Shown here piece by piece: positions 19,359-28,071 of a stretch of DNA of 64,000 bases. The notes under the pieces were generated by a model, which saw only the letters and a list, made by a program, of their open reading frames with translations, made no database searches and had not been told where the DNA came from. The translations under genes and the position numbers were made by a program. The stretch comes from Brevibacillus fortis. GTDB lineage: Bacteria; Bacillota; Bacilli; Brevibacillales; Brevibacillaceae. The stretch's first letter is position 1; each line of letters begins with the position of its first letter. The stretch covers positions 615,337 through 679,336 of the forward strand of contig NZ_PXZM01000003.1 in NCBI RefSeq assembly GCF_003013395.1, read 5' to 3'.

Positions 19359-19967
19359 ATGGGCTGGTCCGAATTTCAACTGGTACCAAACCGGTACAAC
19401 GACGAATGCAAAAAAATCGACGAGTGTATTCTTCAGCTTCTGCATGAGCGAAAAGTGCTTGCAAACGGGAAAAGATTAATCCCACCCCAGGAAATCAGAC
19501 AGGAATGGGCTGAGAGATATAGTATCGATGAAGATGAGCTGGGCTGGTTTCTGCACACTTTGAATTCAGAGGCAAGGCCAGTTTTCCCGAATGAGAACGG
19601 CGAGTTGATAGGTGTACTTCCGATTATGAAAACAACGATACTTGACGGTATTACCTACACGTTGACACATGCTATACAACATAAAAATGTGAGCATCGTA
19701 CATATCGAGATAAAAATGGCCGATACCGACGAAGACATCGGTATGCTACGCCCGCATCTCATGCTCGAAATCGCAACCTCGCAGGAGCACCATGTGCGCA
19801 AAAGCGGAGCGCGCGGCTCTGACCGAGAAATCTCCCTCCAGTTTACGGTCAGCCCCGCCCTCCCCGATCAACTTGACGGTGTTTGCTTTTCCTTGACCCC
19901 CTATGCAGCGCCACGGGAACAGCCACCGCGCGAGCATGTTTTGAATAAAGAAATCCGTTTTTTCTAA
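19359..19967 (+). CDS. Hypothetical soluble protein
   Basis: 202 aa; ATG at 19359 behind AAGGAG. No signal peptide or membrane segment. The first 90 residues are helical and acidic, with ERYSIDEDELGWFLHTL; the rest is beta-rich, with hydrophobic strands alternating with charged loops (TYTLTHAIQHKNVSIVHIEI). I recognise no family. A strong terminator follows, and no neighbour suggests a role. Confidence 0.7.
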   Translation: MGWSEFQLVPNRYNDECKKIDECILQLLHERKVLANGKRLIPPQEIRQEWAERYSIDEDELGWFLHTLNSEARPVFPNENGELIGVLPIMKTTILDGITYTLTHAIQHKNVSIVHIEIKMADTDEDIGMLRPHLMLEIATSQEHHVRKSGARGSDREISLQFTVSPALPDQLDGVCFSLTPYAAPREQPPREHVLNKEIRFF

Positions 19968-19973
19968 CGAAAA

Positions 19974-19999
19974 AAACGACCTTCGCGCAAGGTCGTTTT
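19974..19999 (+). terminator. Terminator
   Basis: AAACGACCTT-CGCGC-AAGGTCGTTT, directly after the hypothetical gene. It can also serve the small - strand gene at 20017 in reverse. Confidence 0.8.
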
Positions 20000-20016
20000 G
20001 TCTATACGTCCAGACT

Positions 20017-20121
20017 TTAGTCACGATCGGCGCTAAACAAGAACAACAGGACGACCACGACTATAATAATCCATATAAATTCCTCGTTATCGCGATCAAA
20101 AAAACCGTCGAACAGACCCAT
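20017..20121 (-). CDS. 34-residue single-helix membrane peptide
   Basis: ATG at 20121 with AAGGAGGA upstream. The peptide starts MGLFDGFFDRDNEEF, then has one long hydrophobic helix (WIIIVVVVLLFLF), and ends SADRD. Shape and length are like the small YjcZ/YtzL-type peptides made during sporulation, and it resembles the 46067 peptide in layout. Function unknown. Confidence 0.7.
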   Translation of the reverse strand: MGLFDGFFDRDNEEFIWIIIVVVVLLFLFSADRD

Positions 20122-20220
20122 GGTGGAGTCCTCCTTTCCTTCTCGCTACAGCCTATGCAAAAGGCTAGATGCGTGCCAGTAGTTGGAAGAGCCCAAAAGT
20201 GAAATGCGTGTTCAAACGTA

Positions 20221-21258
20221 CTATTTACAAGTCGACAAGATCAAATGCGTATAGGTGCCAAGCTGTCTTACTTCATTCGTAAACCCAAGATTGGCAAGCT
20301 CCTGTAGCAATCGGGAGCGATCTGCATAACAGCGGTCCTGAATATCTGCAATCATTCTCGTATGACCTGCCTCCTCTAGGGCATCAAGATGCGCTTGTCT
20401 ATGCGTCAGGTCCACAAACATCAAATCGGCAATGACCAATCGTCCTCCTGGTTTTAAAACGCGACGACATTCCGACAATGCCAGTTGTTTCTGATCATCG
20501 GTCAAATGGTGCAAGGCGTAACTCGTAGCCACAAAGTCAAACCGATTTTCTAAAAACGGAAATGCGAAAAAGGTTCCTAGCTTTGTCTCGACCTCTGAGT
20601 GTTTTGCTCTGCATTGCTTCAGCATTTGCGGAGATTGATCGAACCCGCTCATCCTGGCCCCTTTTTTCACGAGACGCCCTGCGAGGTTTCCTGTCCCCGT
20701 TCCAGCATCCAAGCCGTATTCTCCCGGTTTGACCGCAACTGTCGCGACGACCTCGTCCAGTACGTTTTCGTATGATTCATGACCACTCCCGCCATGTACC
20801 CATTCGTCGTAGCGGTCAGCCCATTCATTAAAATCCCATCGATCCACCCAGTTATCCCGTGTCTGCTTCAATCGCTTGTTCGCTTCTGCCAGTGTAAACA
20901 GCTCTCCTGGATCAATCGTTTCTCTGCCTTTTATCCGCTCAATCATCGCTTCTGTCGTTTGGATGACCTTGCTCATTTCAACCCACCTTGTATACATAAA
21001 CGAACGCTGCAACTCTAAATAATAGAGAAGACTGCCTTCCTGATCTTTCATTTGAATCAGGAGCTCCCGAATGTCTTCTACCGCCATCCCGACCTCGCGC
21101 AGTGTAATGATGGTTTGCAGCCTCCAGACGTCCTCCTCTGTAAATTGGCGATACCCGGACGCATCTGCTTTCGATGGCTTGATCAATCCTTTTTCTTCAT
21201 AATATCGAATCGCACGTGGGGTTATTTGCAAGCGATGGGCCATGTCTTTGATTTGCAT
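20221..21258 (-). CDS. MerR-family regulator fused to a SAM methyltransferase
   Basis: 345 aa. Start at 21258 (MQIKDMAHRL), chosen for GGGAGAGAG just upstream. Residues 1-75 are a MerR helix-turn-helix (ITPRAIRYYEEKGLIKPSK, YRQFTEEDVWRLQ); about 75-115 is the dimerisation helix. From about 150, a class I methyltransferase: YGLDAGTGTGNLAGRL is the SAM-binding loop, and YALHHLTDDQKQLAL and KPGGRLVIADL are typical. No metal-binding Cys cluster is present. The fusion suggests a regulator whose activity is tied to SAM or that methylates a small molecule such as a toxic effector. Monocistronic. Confidence 0.88.
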   Translation of the reverse strand: MQIKDMAHRLQITPRAIRYYEEKGLIKPSKADASGYRQFTEEDVWRLQTIITLREVGMAVEDIRELLIQMKDQEGSLLYYLELQRSFMYTRWVEMSKVIQTTEAMIERIKGRETIDPGELFTLAEANKRLKQTRDNWVDRWDFNEWADRYDEWVHGGSGHESYENVLDEVVATVAVKPGEYGLDAGTGTGNLAGRLVKKGARMSGFDQSPQMLKQCRAKHSEVETKLGTFFAFPFLENRFDFVATSYALHHLTDDQKQLALSECRRVLKPGGRLVIADLMFVDLTHRQAHLDALEEAGHTRMIADIQDRCYADRSRLLQELANLGFTNEVRQLGTYTHLILSTCK

Positions 21259-21330
21259 GGATCTCTCTCCCTGTATCATTCTTTCCCTATCATAAACCTT
21301 GACGCAGCGTGAATGTACAGAACGAAAGAA

Positions 21331-21360
21331 AAAAAGCTGCCGGATTCCTCCCGACAGCTC
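21331..21360 (-). terminator. Terminator of the CBS gene
   Basis: AGCTGTCGG pairs with CCGGCAGCT, followed by a T run on the - strand, just after the stop at 21373. Confidence 0.8.
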
Positions 21361-21372
21361 GTTTCTATCCTA

Positions 21373-21813
21373 TTAATGTGTCGCCGGCTCAGAAATTTGT
21401 TGGAGAGCGTCACTCGCCTCATCCTGGTGAAATTGACGTACAGCCATATCTGCCAACGCCACAATGCCAACCAGCTTGCCGTTTTCGACAACAGGCAATC
21501 GACGAATTTGATGTTGAGCCATAATCTTTGCCGCTTCATCAACCGTCGTTCCTGGTTGACCGAGAATAATGTCCCGTGTCATGACTACCTCGGTGGCAGC
21601 CGATCCTTCATGCTTTTCAGCCAAACCACGAATCACAATATCACGGTCCGTAATGATACCGATCACATCATTTTTTTCATCTACAACCGGAATGACCCCT
21701 ACATTCCAGTCGCGCATTTTGCAAGCCACTTCATACACATTATCCTTAAGCGTCACAGTAGCGACATCTTTTGTCATGATTTCGCGCAGTGTGCGATTTT
21801 CCAGCTTTGCCAT
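21373..21813 (-). CDS. CBS-domain pair protein
   Basis: 146 aa. Two CBS domains: residues 8-65 (IMTKDVATVTLKDNVYEVAC, GVIPVVDEKNDVIGIITDRD) and 75-130 (MTRDIILGQPGTTVDEAAKIM, RRLPVVENGKLVGIVALADM). Such free-standing CBS pairs bind adenosine nucleotides (AMP, ATP or SAM) and are thought to sense energy state. Comparable to B. subtilis YhcV. GGAGGAG precedes the ATG. Confidence 0.9.
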   Translation of the reverse strand: MAKLENRTLREIMTKDVATVTLKDNVYEVACKMRDWNVGVIPVVDEKNDVIGIITDRDIVIRGLAEKHEGSAATEVVMTRDIILGQPGTTVDEAAKIMAQHQIRRLPVVENGKLVGIVALADMAVRQFHQDEASDALQQISEPATH

Positions 21814-21963
21814 TTCATTCTCCTCCTTTTGCTAATCAACGATTGTAGTTTGTCCGCTCTCCTATCGTTTCATGCGAAGAAAGAGTATGATATATTGCGC
21901 TTCTTCCAAAAACAGACTATGATTAATAAGTGAATATCTCACCCATTTTTAGGAGGAAAAAGA

Positions 21964-22308
21964 ATGGTCATTAAGGACACGGGGATTGGCACGAAAGAAG
22001 TCTTTTTCGCCGATCTGGAGCACTACATGAGCGAACTCGGCTTTGATCGCGGCGCTTGGGATTACAAGCATGCTACATACGATTATAAAATCCAAGATAA
22101 AGGCAACGTCTTCTACCTGCGTATCGAAGCGAACGTGACAGAAGGCAAACTTGAGGATACGCACGCCGTCCTGAAGCTCGAAGATCCTTATATGGGCAAA
22201 CATCTTTTCCCACACGGTCTGGATTACGATTACCCAATGCCAGACTCCGTTGTAAAAACAGTGAAATTGAAGCTGCAAATGCTGGGCGAAAAGCTGTCCT
22301 CACACTAA
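21964..22308 (+). CDS. yugN: YugN-like family protein
   Basis: 114 aa behind AGGAGGAAA. Soluble and aromatic-rich. It follows the YugN family through its length: GFDRGAWDYKHATYDYKI near residues 25-45, then FYLRIEANVTEG and DPYMGKHLFPHGLDY. The family is widespread in Bacilli and has no known function. Followed by a hairpin. Confidence 0.8.
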   Translation: MVIKDTGIGTKEVFFADLEHYMSELGFDRGAWDYKHATYDYKIQDKGNVFYLRIEANVTEGKLEDTHAVLKLEDPYMGKHLFPHGLDYDYPMPDSVVKTVKLKLQMLGEKLSSH

Positions 22309-22328
22309 AAAATGAAATGGCACAGTGT

Positions 22329-22351
22329 ACAGAGAGGAATCCCCTCTCTGT
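22329..22351 (+). terminator. Weak terminator or hairpin
   Basis: ACAGAGAGG-AATC-CCTCTCTGT with only three T after it; termination may be partial, so the SEDS gene at 22373 could be co-transcribed. Confidence 0.45.
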
Positions 22352-22372
22352 TTCACGTAGAGGGGGTATTTT

Positions 22373-23542
22373 ATGAAGACGAGGGGCGTTCCTGACTTCT
22401 TGCTCCTGTTTTTGACCGCCCTACTTGTTGGGTTTGGCATAACCATGGTGCTCAGCTCCAGCTCCATTTTCGCATTGACCAGCTTTACAAGCGGCGGCTG
22501 TGATTATTGTGGCGGAGATGAGCTTTATTTCGTGAAGCGTCAATCGGTTTTCTTGCTGGTCGGTGTCGTTGGGATGCTTGTGGCTATGAATATCCCCTTC
22601 TCCTTTTATAAGAGAAATTTCTTATTGATTGCGTTCGTCAGCTTCTTTTCTTTGCTCCTGGTCCTTATTCCAGGTATAGGTAAGGAAGTTAACGGAGCTC
22701 GATCGTGGTTTGAAATCGGTTCTGCAACCTTACAGCCTGCGGAGTTTGCCAAGCTTGGCCTTATTCTGTACTTGGCAGCGATCATCTCTAAAAAAGGGAA
22801 CGGGATACAAAAGCTGAAATCTGGTTTGATGCCCCCACTGATGGTAACGGGACTGTTTTTTATGCTGATTGTAGTCCAACCCGACCTCGGTTCTGCCGCC
22901 ATCTTGCTTGGGTGCGCTTTGATTGTCATGATCTGTGGTGGGGCCAAAATCCGTCAACTGGTCGGTCTTGGTGCACCAGCTGTGACTGTTGCCCTATTGG
23001 TATACATCACAGCAAAGCCCCATGCCTTGAATCGGATTTACTCCTACCTCAATCCATGGAGTGATATGGATGGTACTGGCTACAACATCATTCAATCATG
23101 GATTGCGATTGCACATGGCGGTTTGGCTGGGACAGGCTTTGGAAAAAGCATTCAAAAGTATTTGTATTTGCCGGAGAGGCATACCGATTTTATTTTCTCG
23201 ATCATGACAGAAGAGCTTGGTTTTATCGGCGCTTCTGTGTTCCTCTTGATCTACTTGCTTTTCTTGCTGCGCGGCATCCATATTTGTCTGCGTGTAAAAG
23301 ACACCTTTGCCAGTCTTGCCGGAATCGGTGTTGTCAGCATGTTCGCCATACAGGCGATCTTAAACATTGGCGGAGTAACGGGTTTGATTCCATTGACAGG
23401 CGTACCACTGCCGTTTATTAGTTATGGTGGTTCCTCCTTGCTCGTATGTCTGCTCTCCACTGGCTTTTTGCTCAGTATTTCACGGGAAGTCAGTCGCCAG
23501 AAGGTAGAGGAGCAATTGCAAAAACAGCCATATGCCATGTAA
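22373..23542 (+). CDS. SEDS-family peptidoglycan polymerase (FtsW/RodA/SpoVE type)
   Basis: 389 aa with about ten membrane helices. Polymerises lipid II into glycan strands together with a class B penicillin-binding protein. Signature segments: GARSWFEIGSATLQPAEFAKLGL, LYLPERHTDFIFS (with the essential Asp) and TGVPLPFISYGGSS. Between helix 1 and 2 it has an unusual loop GGCDYCGGDELYF with a CxxC pair. Whether this copy serves division, elongation or sporulation cannot be told; no mur, ftsZ or pbp gene is adjacent. Confidence 0.88.
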   Translation: MKTRGVPDFLLLFLTALLVGFGITMVLSSSSIFALTSFTSGGCDYCGGDELYFVKRQSVFLLVGVVGMLVAMNIPFSFYKRNFLLIAFVSFFSLLLVLIPGIGKEVNGARSWFEIGSATLQPAEFAKLGLILYLAAIISKKGNGIQKLKSGLMPPLMVTGLFFMLIVVQPDLGSAAILLGCALIVMICGGAKIRQLVGLGAPAVTVALLVYITAKPHALNRIYSYLNPWSDMDGTGYNIIQSWIAIAHGGLAGTGFGKSIQKYLYLPERHTDFIFSIMTEELGFIGASVFLLIYLLFLLRGIHICLRVKDTFASLAGIGVVSMFAIQAILNIGGVTGLIPLTGVPLPFISYGGSSLLVCLLSTGFLLSISREVSRQKVEEQLQKQPYAM

Positions 23543-23554
23543 GTAACATACGTA

Positions 23555-23587
23555 AGGGATACCGGATGCGTCCAGTATCCCTTTTTC
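23555..23587 (+). terminator. Terminator of the SEDS gene
   Basis: AAGGGATAC..GGA pairs with TCC..GTATCCCTT and is followed by a T run. Confidence 0.75.
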
Positions 23588-23588
23588 C

Positions 23589-23930
23589 TTACTCGTTTTG
23601 AAAGAGTTCAATTGTTTCCACCCGTACATTCACAGCTTCCACATACAGACCAGTCAATGTTTCGACGGCTTCTTTTACTTTTTCCTGCAGGACTTGACAG
23701 ACATGATGGATCTGCGCCCCATAACGAATGGACACACGCATGTCAATGGTGACTCTGTCGTCTATTACGGATACGGTAATGCCTTTCGCGCCGCCATTAA
23801 GCTTTTTCGCCAAGTCTTGATAGATTCCGCCTGAACGGACTGTGACTTCCAACACTTCTTCTACAGCAACGCCAGCAATGATCGCGATCACCTGATCTGC
23901 TACTCTGATTTCGCCAAGACTGTCAGCCAT
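23589..23930 (-). CDS. Asp23/Gls24 family envelope-stress protein
   Basis: 113 aa from the ATG at 23930 (MADSLGEIRVADQ), which aligns with the family start and has GGAGGG upstream; a longer form from 23978 is possible. Typical features are IAIIAGVAVEEVLEV, ITVSVIDDRVTIDMRVSIRYG and VNVRVETIE. Relatives include B. subtilis YloU and Staphylococcus Asp23, cell-envelope stress proteins that sit at the membrane. No AmaP-like membrane partner is next to it. Confidence 0.88.
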   Translation of the reverse strand: MADSLGEIRVADQVIAIIAGVAVEEVLEVTVRSGGIYQDLAKKLNGGAKGITVSVIDDRVTIDMRVSIRYGAQIHHVCQVLQEKVKEAVETLTGLYVEAVNVRVETIELFQNE

Positions 23931-24004
23931 CAGGCCGCCCTCCTCTTCGCCCGTTTCGCACTTGCCCACTGGTTTCATTTACCTTTTTTCTCATTATAAA
24001 CATT

Positions 24005-25633
24005 TCATGCTTGGGCTTGGAAGGAAATTTGTTTTTTTCTTTCCGTTAGTGTCGGAGACGTGCAATGAATGTCGACGAGTGTCAACTGATCTGCTGCGAG
24101 TGCATCCCGCAATACCGGCTCCAGAGCTTGTACCTCTTTGACAACCTTTCCACTGATCCCGCAAGCATTCGCCAATTGTTGAAAATCTGGGTTACGTAAT
24201 TTCACTCCAAATGGGATCAAACCAGCCTGACTCATTTTGACTTCTTCTAATCCCAATGTCCCATTGTTCACCACGAGAATTACAATTGGCAGTTGGAGCT
24301 GTGCCGCTGTCAAAAGCTCTGCCAGATTCATTTGCAATCCCCCATCCCCTGCGACGCAGACGACCTGCTTCTCAGGATAGGCTAGCTTTGCAGCCACAGC
24401 CGCAGGCAACCCAAACCCCATTGTTCGCCACTTCCCAGAAAAGAGTGGGATCTGTTTTTTCCCCCGAAACGCACGATTAAACCAGATGGTGTGCTCACCC
24501 GTATCCAGGACGATAATCGCATCTTCATTTACCAAGCCCCCAAGCGTATGTATCAAGGTTTGTGGCTTCACTTGTTCACTCGGTTGCTGAATAACAGCCT
24601 GCTCTGTTTCCTCGCCAAACTCTCCATGCCATCGCTTGATTTGTTCCTGCCACGCCTCATCCAATCTGCGTGATTGCAACCGTCTCATCCAAATTGGCAG
24701 GACATCGTCCAATTCGGCCGTAACAGACTGGAGGTAAGGGTGTGCATGAATCGACCCAGGCCGATGATCTACTTGAATGACGGACAGTTTCTTTGGCAAA
24801 AAAGCGCGGGGGAACCAGCTCGCTCCCAAAATCAACAACAAATCCGCTTCCGCAAGGGCATGTAAAGCTGTTTCGCTCCCCCCCTCTCCCAATCCACCGA
24901 TCACAAGTGGATGAGATTCTTCTACTGCCCCTTTTGCTCCAAGCGACAGCAATACGCCTGCCCCTAACTGTTCCGCTAGCTTCACACACGAATCCGCTGA
25001 CTTACGAGCACCGATTCCAAGCAGTATGAGAGGCTTTTGCGCCTTCACAACCTGCTCGCAAGCGAGCTCTATCTCCATCCGATCGGGATAAATGGCATGT
25101 GGAATGCGTGGAAGTGCAGGAAGAACTGCATCTGAAGTCGTCTGGGAAAAGACGTCCTTGCAAATGGAGAAATGCGTCACTCCTTTTTGCTGCATAGCCG
25201 TGACAAATGCTTTATGCAGAACACTTTGGATTGCATCGGGATGTGTAATCGTCGTCGAATAAAAACTGATGGGACGTATCATGTCTTCTTGTGAGATAAA
25301 CTGCTTGTACGCGCCACCCAGCTTGTATGTCTCCACTTGACCTGTGATCGCAATAACGGGTGCACGATCCGTATGCGCATCTGCAAGTCCATTCAGCAAA
25401 TTGACGAAACCCGGCCCCATCGTCGCGGTACAAACAGCCGGACACCCCGTCAGTTTTGCCTCCGCACTTGCCATCATGGCCGCAGCTGATTCATGCCTGC
25501 ATGAAATGTACTGGATGTCGGATTGCTTCGCGATCTGATCCAGCCAAGCAAAGATTCCGTCACCTGCCACACCGTATATTCGCTTTACTCCCCATCTGAT
25601 CAATTGTTCCGTCAAATATTGCGCGACCTGCAT
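24005..25633 (-). CDS. Thiamine-diphosphate-dependent enzyme, pyruvate-oxidase-like (YdaP/PoxB family)
   Basis: 542 aa. The catalytic Glu lies in CRHESAAAMMASAEAKLTG (E48). The central domain binds FAD or a nucleotide, and the TPP/Mg motif is GDGGLQMNLAELLTAAQ (about 420-437) followed by ILVVNN. Overall order and length match pyruvate oxidase and related decarboxylases rather than acetolactate synthase, whose small subunit is not nearby. Converts pyruvate to acetate and CO2 with electrons to the quinone pool in PoxB-type enzymes, or to acetyl phosphate in others; the acceptor here is unknown. Monocistronic, with AAGGGTGG before the ATG. Confidence 0.85.
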   Translation of the reverse strand: MQVAQYLTEQLIRWGVKRIYGVAGDGIFAWLDQIAKQSDIQYISCRHESAAAMMASAEAKLTGCPAVCTATMGPGFVNLLNGLADAHTDRAPVIAITGQVETYKLGGAYKQFISQEDMIRPISFYSTTITHPDAIQSVLHKAFVTAMQQKGVTHFSICKDVFSQTTSDAVLPALPRIPHAIYPDRMEIELACEQVVKAQKPLILLGIGARKSADSCVKLAEQLGAGVLLSLGAKGAVEESHPLVIGGLGEGGSETALHALAEADLLLILGASWFPRAFLPKKLSVIQVDHRPGSIHAHPYLQSVTAELDDVLPIWMRRLQSRRLDEAWQEQIKRWHGEFGEETEQAVIQQPSEQVKPQTLIHTLGGLVNEDAIIVLDTGEHTIWFNRAFRGKKQIPLFSGKWRTMGFGLPAAVAAKLAYPEKQVVCVAGDGGLQMNLAELLTAAQLQLPIVILVVNNGTLGLEEVKMSQAGLIPFGVKLRNPDFQQLANACGISGKVVKEVQALEPVLRDALAADQLTLVDIHCTSPTLTERKKQISFQAQA

Positions 25634-25787
25634 GAAAACCCACCCTTTACGTAACGTAGTCCCTTACCCAGACACTACTGGTAGTCTACGCATTCTCCAT
25701 TATTTTACTAAGGCCAAAATGACGGAAGTTGGAGAACCTAACAATAATCAACTGATATTCAAATCCATACCCGAAGGAGGGTAAGAA

Positions 25788-26546
25788 ATGAAACAGCCTG
25801 TCAAATGGCTGCTACCTGTAGTAGTATTCGCACTTCTGGTTACGACTGCGGTTATAGTATCTCCGGTGCGCTCGGATGCATTTAGTAAGCAAATCGTCAA
25901 AGTAGGGGCAGAAGGCTCAGACGTGCGCGAAATGCAGTATCGCTTGAAGCACCTTGGATTTTATACGGGAAAAGTAGACGGCGTATTCGGGTGGGGTGCT
26001 TATTGGGCGTTGCGTAACTTTCAGTATGAGTTTGGCTTAACCGTAGACGGTGTCCTCGGGGCACAGACGAAAGTAAAGCTGTACAACGCAACGAAAAATT
26101 ATAAGCCCACGGCTTCTGATCTCGGGGCACCCCAAACCGCTACACCTGCACCATCGAAGCCTTCTAAGCCTACCTATCACGCAGCCGGGGTATCGGAGAA
26201 CGACCTGCGCTTGATGGCGAATGCCGTGTACGGAGAAGCGCGTGGCGAGCCTTACATTGGCCAAGTGGCAGTGGCGGCTGTTATTCTGAACCGGACGAAG
26301 AACTCTTCCTTCCCCAATACACCAGCAGGCGTTATCTTTGAACCTCGTGCCTTTACGGCTGTGGCGGATGGACAGATTTGGCTGTCACCGAACGAGCAGG
26401 CAAAAAAAGCAGTGAATGATGCGCTCAAAGGTTGGGACCCATCAGACGGGGCCATCTATTATTTCAACCCGGATACGGCTACATCTGGTTGGATTTGGAG
26501 CCGCCCTCAAATCAAAAAGATCGGCAGACACATCTTTTGCCGCTAG
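25788..26546 (+). CDS. sleB: Spore cortex-lytic enzyme SleB
   Basis: 252 aa. Signal peptide (residues 1-31). The peptidoglycan-binding domain (about 37-95) has the repeat GSDVREMQYRLKHLGFYTG. A Pro/Thr/Lys-rich linker leads to the catalytic domain (about 130-252), with ANAVYGEARGEPYIGQVAVA (catalytic Glu) and GAIYYFNPDTATSGWIW. SleB is a lytic transglycosylase that cleaves muramic-delta-lactam cortex during germination. In most Bacilli ypeB follows sleB; here the next gene is on the other strand, so no YpeB partner is adjacent. Confidence 0.94.
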   Translation: MKQPVKWLLPVVVFALLVTTAVIVSPVRSDAFSKQIVKVGAEGSDVREMQYRLKHLGFYTGKVDGVFGWGAYWALRNFQYEFGLTVDGVLGAQTKVKLYNATKNYKPTASDLGAPQTATPAPSKPSKPTYHAAGVSENDLRLMANAVYGEARGEPYIGQVAVAAVILNRTKNSSFPNTPAGVIFEPRAFTAVADGQIWLSPNEQAKKAVNDALKGWDPSDGAIYYFNPDTATSGWIWSRPQIKKIGRHIFCR

Positions 26547-26556
26547 CCTTCCATAA

Positions 26557-26597
26557 AAAAAACAGGCGCGACAGTCGTAAACTGCGTGCCTGTTTTC
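26557..26597. terminator. Terminator between sleB and a convergent gene
   Basis: AACAGGC..CG.. pairs with ..CG..GCCTGTT, followed by TTTT on the + strand and by A-rich sequence to its left, so it may serve both directions. Confidence 0.7.
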
Positions 26598-26602
26598 CTA
26601 TT

Positions 26603-26869
26603 CTAGCCTCCATTCGAACGTTGCGATTGCATATGTTGGGCCATTTTGATGAATCGCTCTTCCGGTTCTGTGGTACCGCAAACGCCACATTGAATCATGT
26701 AGTTCTCACCTTTGTACGGCTGATGAAACAAATCGAGCTGTTCTTGATTGAGTTCTGCTACGACTTCGCCTGACTGTGGGTCCAGTCTTATATAGCGAGG
26801 GGTCTGCTCGATGACAGTGAACCTCATCCGATTCGATTTACATGTCGGGCACAACAAAGGCTGGGTCAT
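26603..26869 (-). CDS. Small zinc-ribbon protein
   Basis: 88 aa. Start at 26869 (MTQPLLCPTC), chosen for GTGAGGTG upstream. Two CxxC knuckles (LCPTCKSNR and QCGVCGTTE) would bind one zinc. The sequence between them has PRYIRLDPQSGEVVAELNQ. No signal peptide. Likely cytosolic; family and role not recognised. Confidence 0.75.
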   Translation of the reverse strand: MTQPLLCPTCKSNRMRFTVIEQTPRYIRLDPQSGEVVAELNQEQLDLFHQPYKGENYMIQCGVCGTTEPEERFIKMAQHMQSQRSNGG

Positions 26870-26971
26870 AAAAAACACCTCACTTTTCTTGTTCATGGTT
26901 AGTTTTGTCCAGAACAGGAACTCTATACCTATGAGGATTTAGGGATGAGTAAAAACTACTGAGGTGATGAT

Positions 26972-28015
26972 ATGAACTTGAAACTTTTTTTCTCATTAGT
27001 AGGCGGGAGCATGCTGTTAGCTCTCTACGCCCACTATTTTTCTGGAAATGAAATGCTCCAATTCGCCACGTCTTCCCTTGCCATCATTTTTTTGGCGGCT
27101 TGGCTTGGAAAATCGACAGAGAGCGTCGCCCATTACGCTGGAGATCGAATTGGCGGCTTTCTAAATGCCACCTTTGGAAATGCTGCAGAACTCATTATTG
27201 CTTTTTTTCTTGTAAAAGAAGGCTTGTTCGATATGGTCAAAGCCTCTATTACGGGTGCGATCATCGGAAATATGCTGTTGGTTCTTGGCTTGAGCACGTT
27301 GCTAGGCGGTCTAAAGTACAAAGAACAAACCTTTAATGGCAGGCTGGCAAGTCACAATGCTTCCCTGATGACACTCGCGATCGTCGCTTTGTTCATACCG
27401 GCTGTCTTCATGTTCGATCTGCCTATGATCAAGGTGGAGATCATCAGTATCGTCATCGCCAGCCTGCTTATCATTGCCTACATTTTGTGGCTGATCTTTT
27501 CGATGATTACGCACAGCGATTTTTTATCGGATATCGAGCCGCAAGAAAGTGATGCGGTATGGTCCAAGGGTGTCTCTCTTTTGATGCTTGCTGTCTCTAC
27601 TTTTTTCGTAGCCGTTGTTTCGGAATGGCTAGTAGAGGGAGTACAGCATGTCTCCAAGTCGTTAGGCTGGTCGGAGTTATTCGTCGGTGCTTTTGTCATT
27701 GCGATCATCGGGAATGCCGCAGAACACAGCGCTGCCTTGCTTTTGGCACTAAAAGGACGCATCGGTGCAGCAGTCGAGATTGCGATTGGCTCCAGCTTGC
27801 AGATTGCGTTGTTCGTGGCCCCTACTCTCGTCATCATCAGTCTCTTGCTAGGCAATCCAATGGACATCGTGTTCACTACCTTTGAACTGGCTGCAATCGG
27901 AGTCGCTACCTTTATTACCATTTCTATTACACGGGATGGCGCCACGAACTGGTTTGAAGGCGTACTTCTCTTGACCGTGTATATTATTTTGGGTACGGTC
28001 TTTTTCTTCGCGTAA
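26972..28015 (+). CDS. cax: Ca2+/H+ antiporter (CaCA/CAX family, YfkE/ChaA-like)
   Basis: 347 aa, eleven hydrophobic helices. The two alpha-repeats with the acidic ion-binding motif are clear: GFLNATFGNAAELIIAF (about 67-83) and VIAIIGNAAEHSAALLLA (about 240-257). Exchanges cytosolic Ca2+ for protons in B. subtilis YfkE. Monocistronic; strong terminator behind it. Confidence 0.9.
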   Translation: MNLKLFFSLVGGSMLLALYAHYFSGNEMLQFATSSLAIIFLAAWLGKSTESVAHYAGDRIGGFLNATFGNAAELIIAFFLVKEGLFDMVKASITGAIIGNMLLVLGLSTLLGGLKYKEQTFNGRLASHNASLMTLAIVALFIPAVFMFDLPMIKVEIISIVIASLLIIAYILWLIFSMITHSDFLSDIEPQESDAVWSKGVSLLMLAVSTFFVAVVSEWLVEGVQHVSKSLGWSELFVGAFVIAIIGNAAEHSAALLLALKGRIGAAVEIAIGSSLQIALFVAPTLVIISLLLGNPMDIVFTTFELAAIGVATFITISITRDGATNWFEGVLLLTVYIILGTVFFFA

Positions 28016-28025
28016 GTCCCTCCCC

Positions 28026-28070
28026 CAAAAGAAAGGCTCCGCCATCCTATGTGGCGAAGCCTTTCTTTGT
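28026..28070. terminator. Terminator between convergent transporter genes
   Basis: AAAGAAAGGCT..GCCA pairs with TGGC..AGCCTTTCTTT, with T runs in both directions. Confidence 0.8.
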
Positions 28071-28071
28071 T

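Noticed and set aside
21313..21933. + strand open frame of 206 codons
   Set aside because: Antisense to the CBS-domain gene and crosses its terminator and promoter.
25700..25787. SigG promoter for sleB
   Set aside because: CATACCC is present but no -35 of the TGAATA type lies at the right distance.
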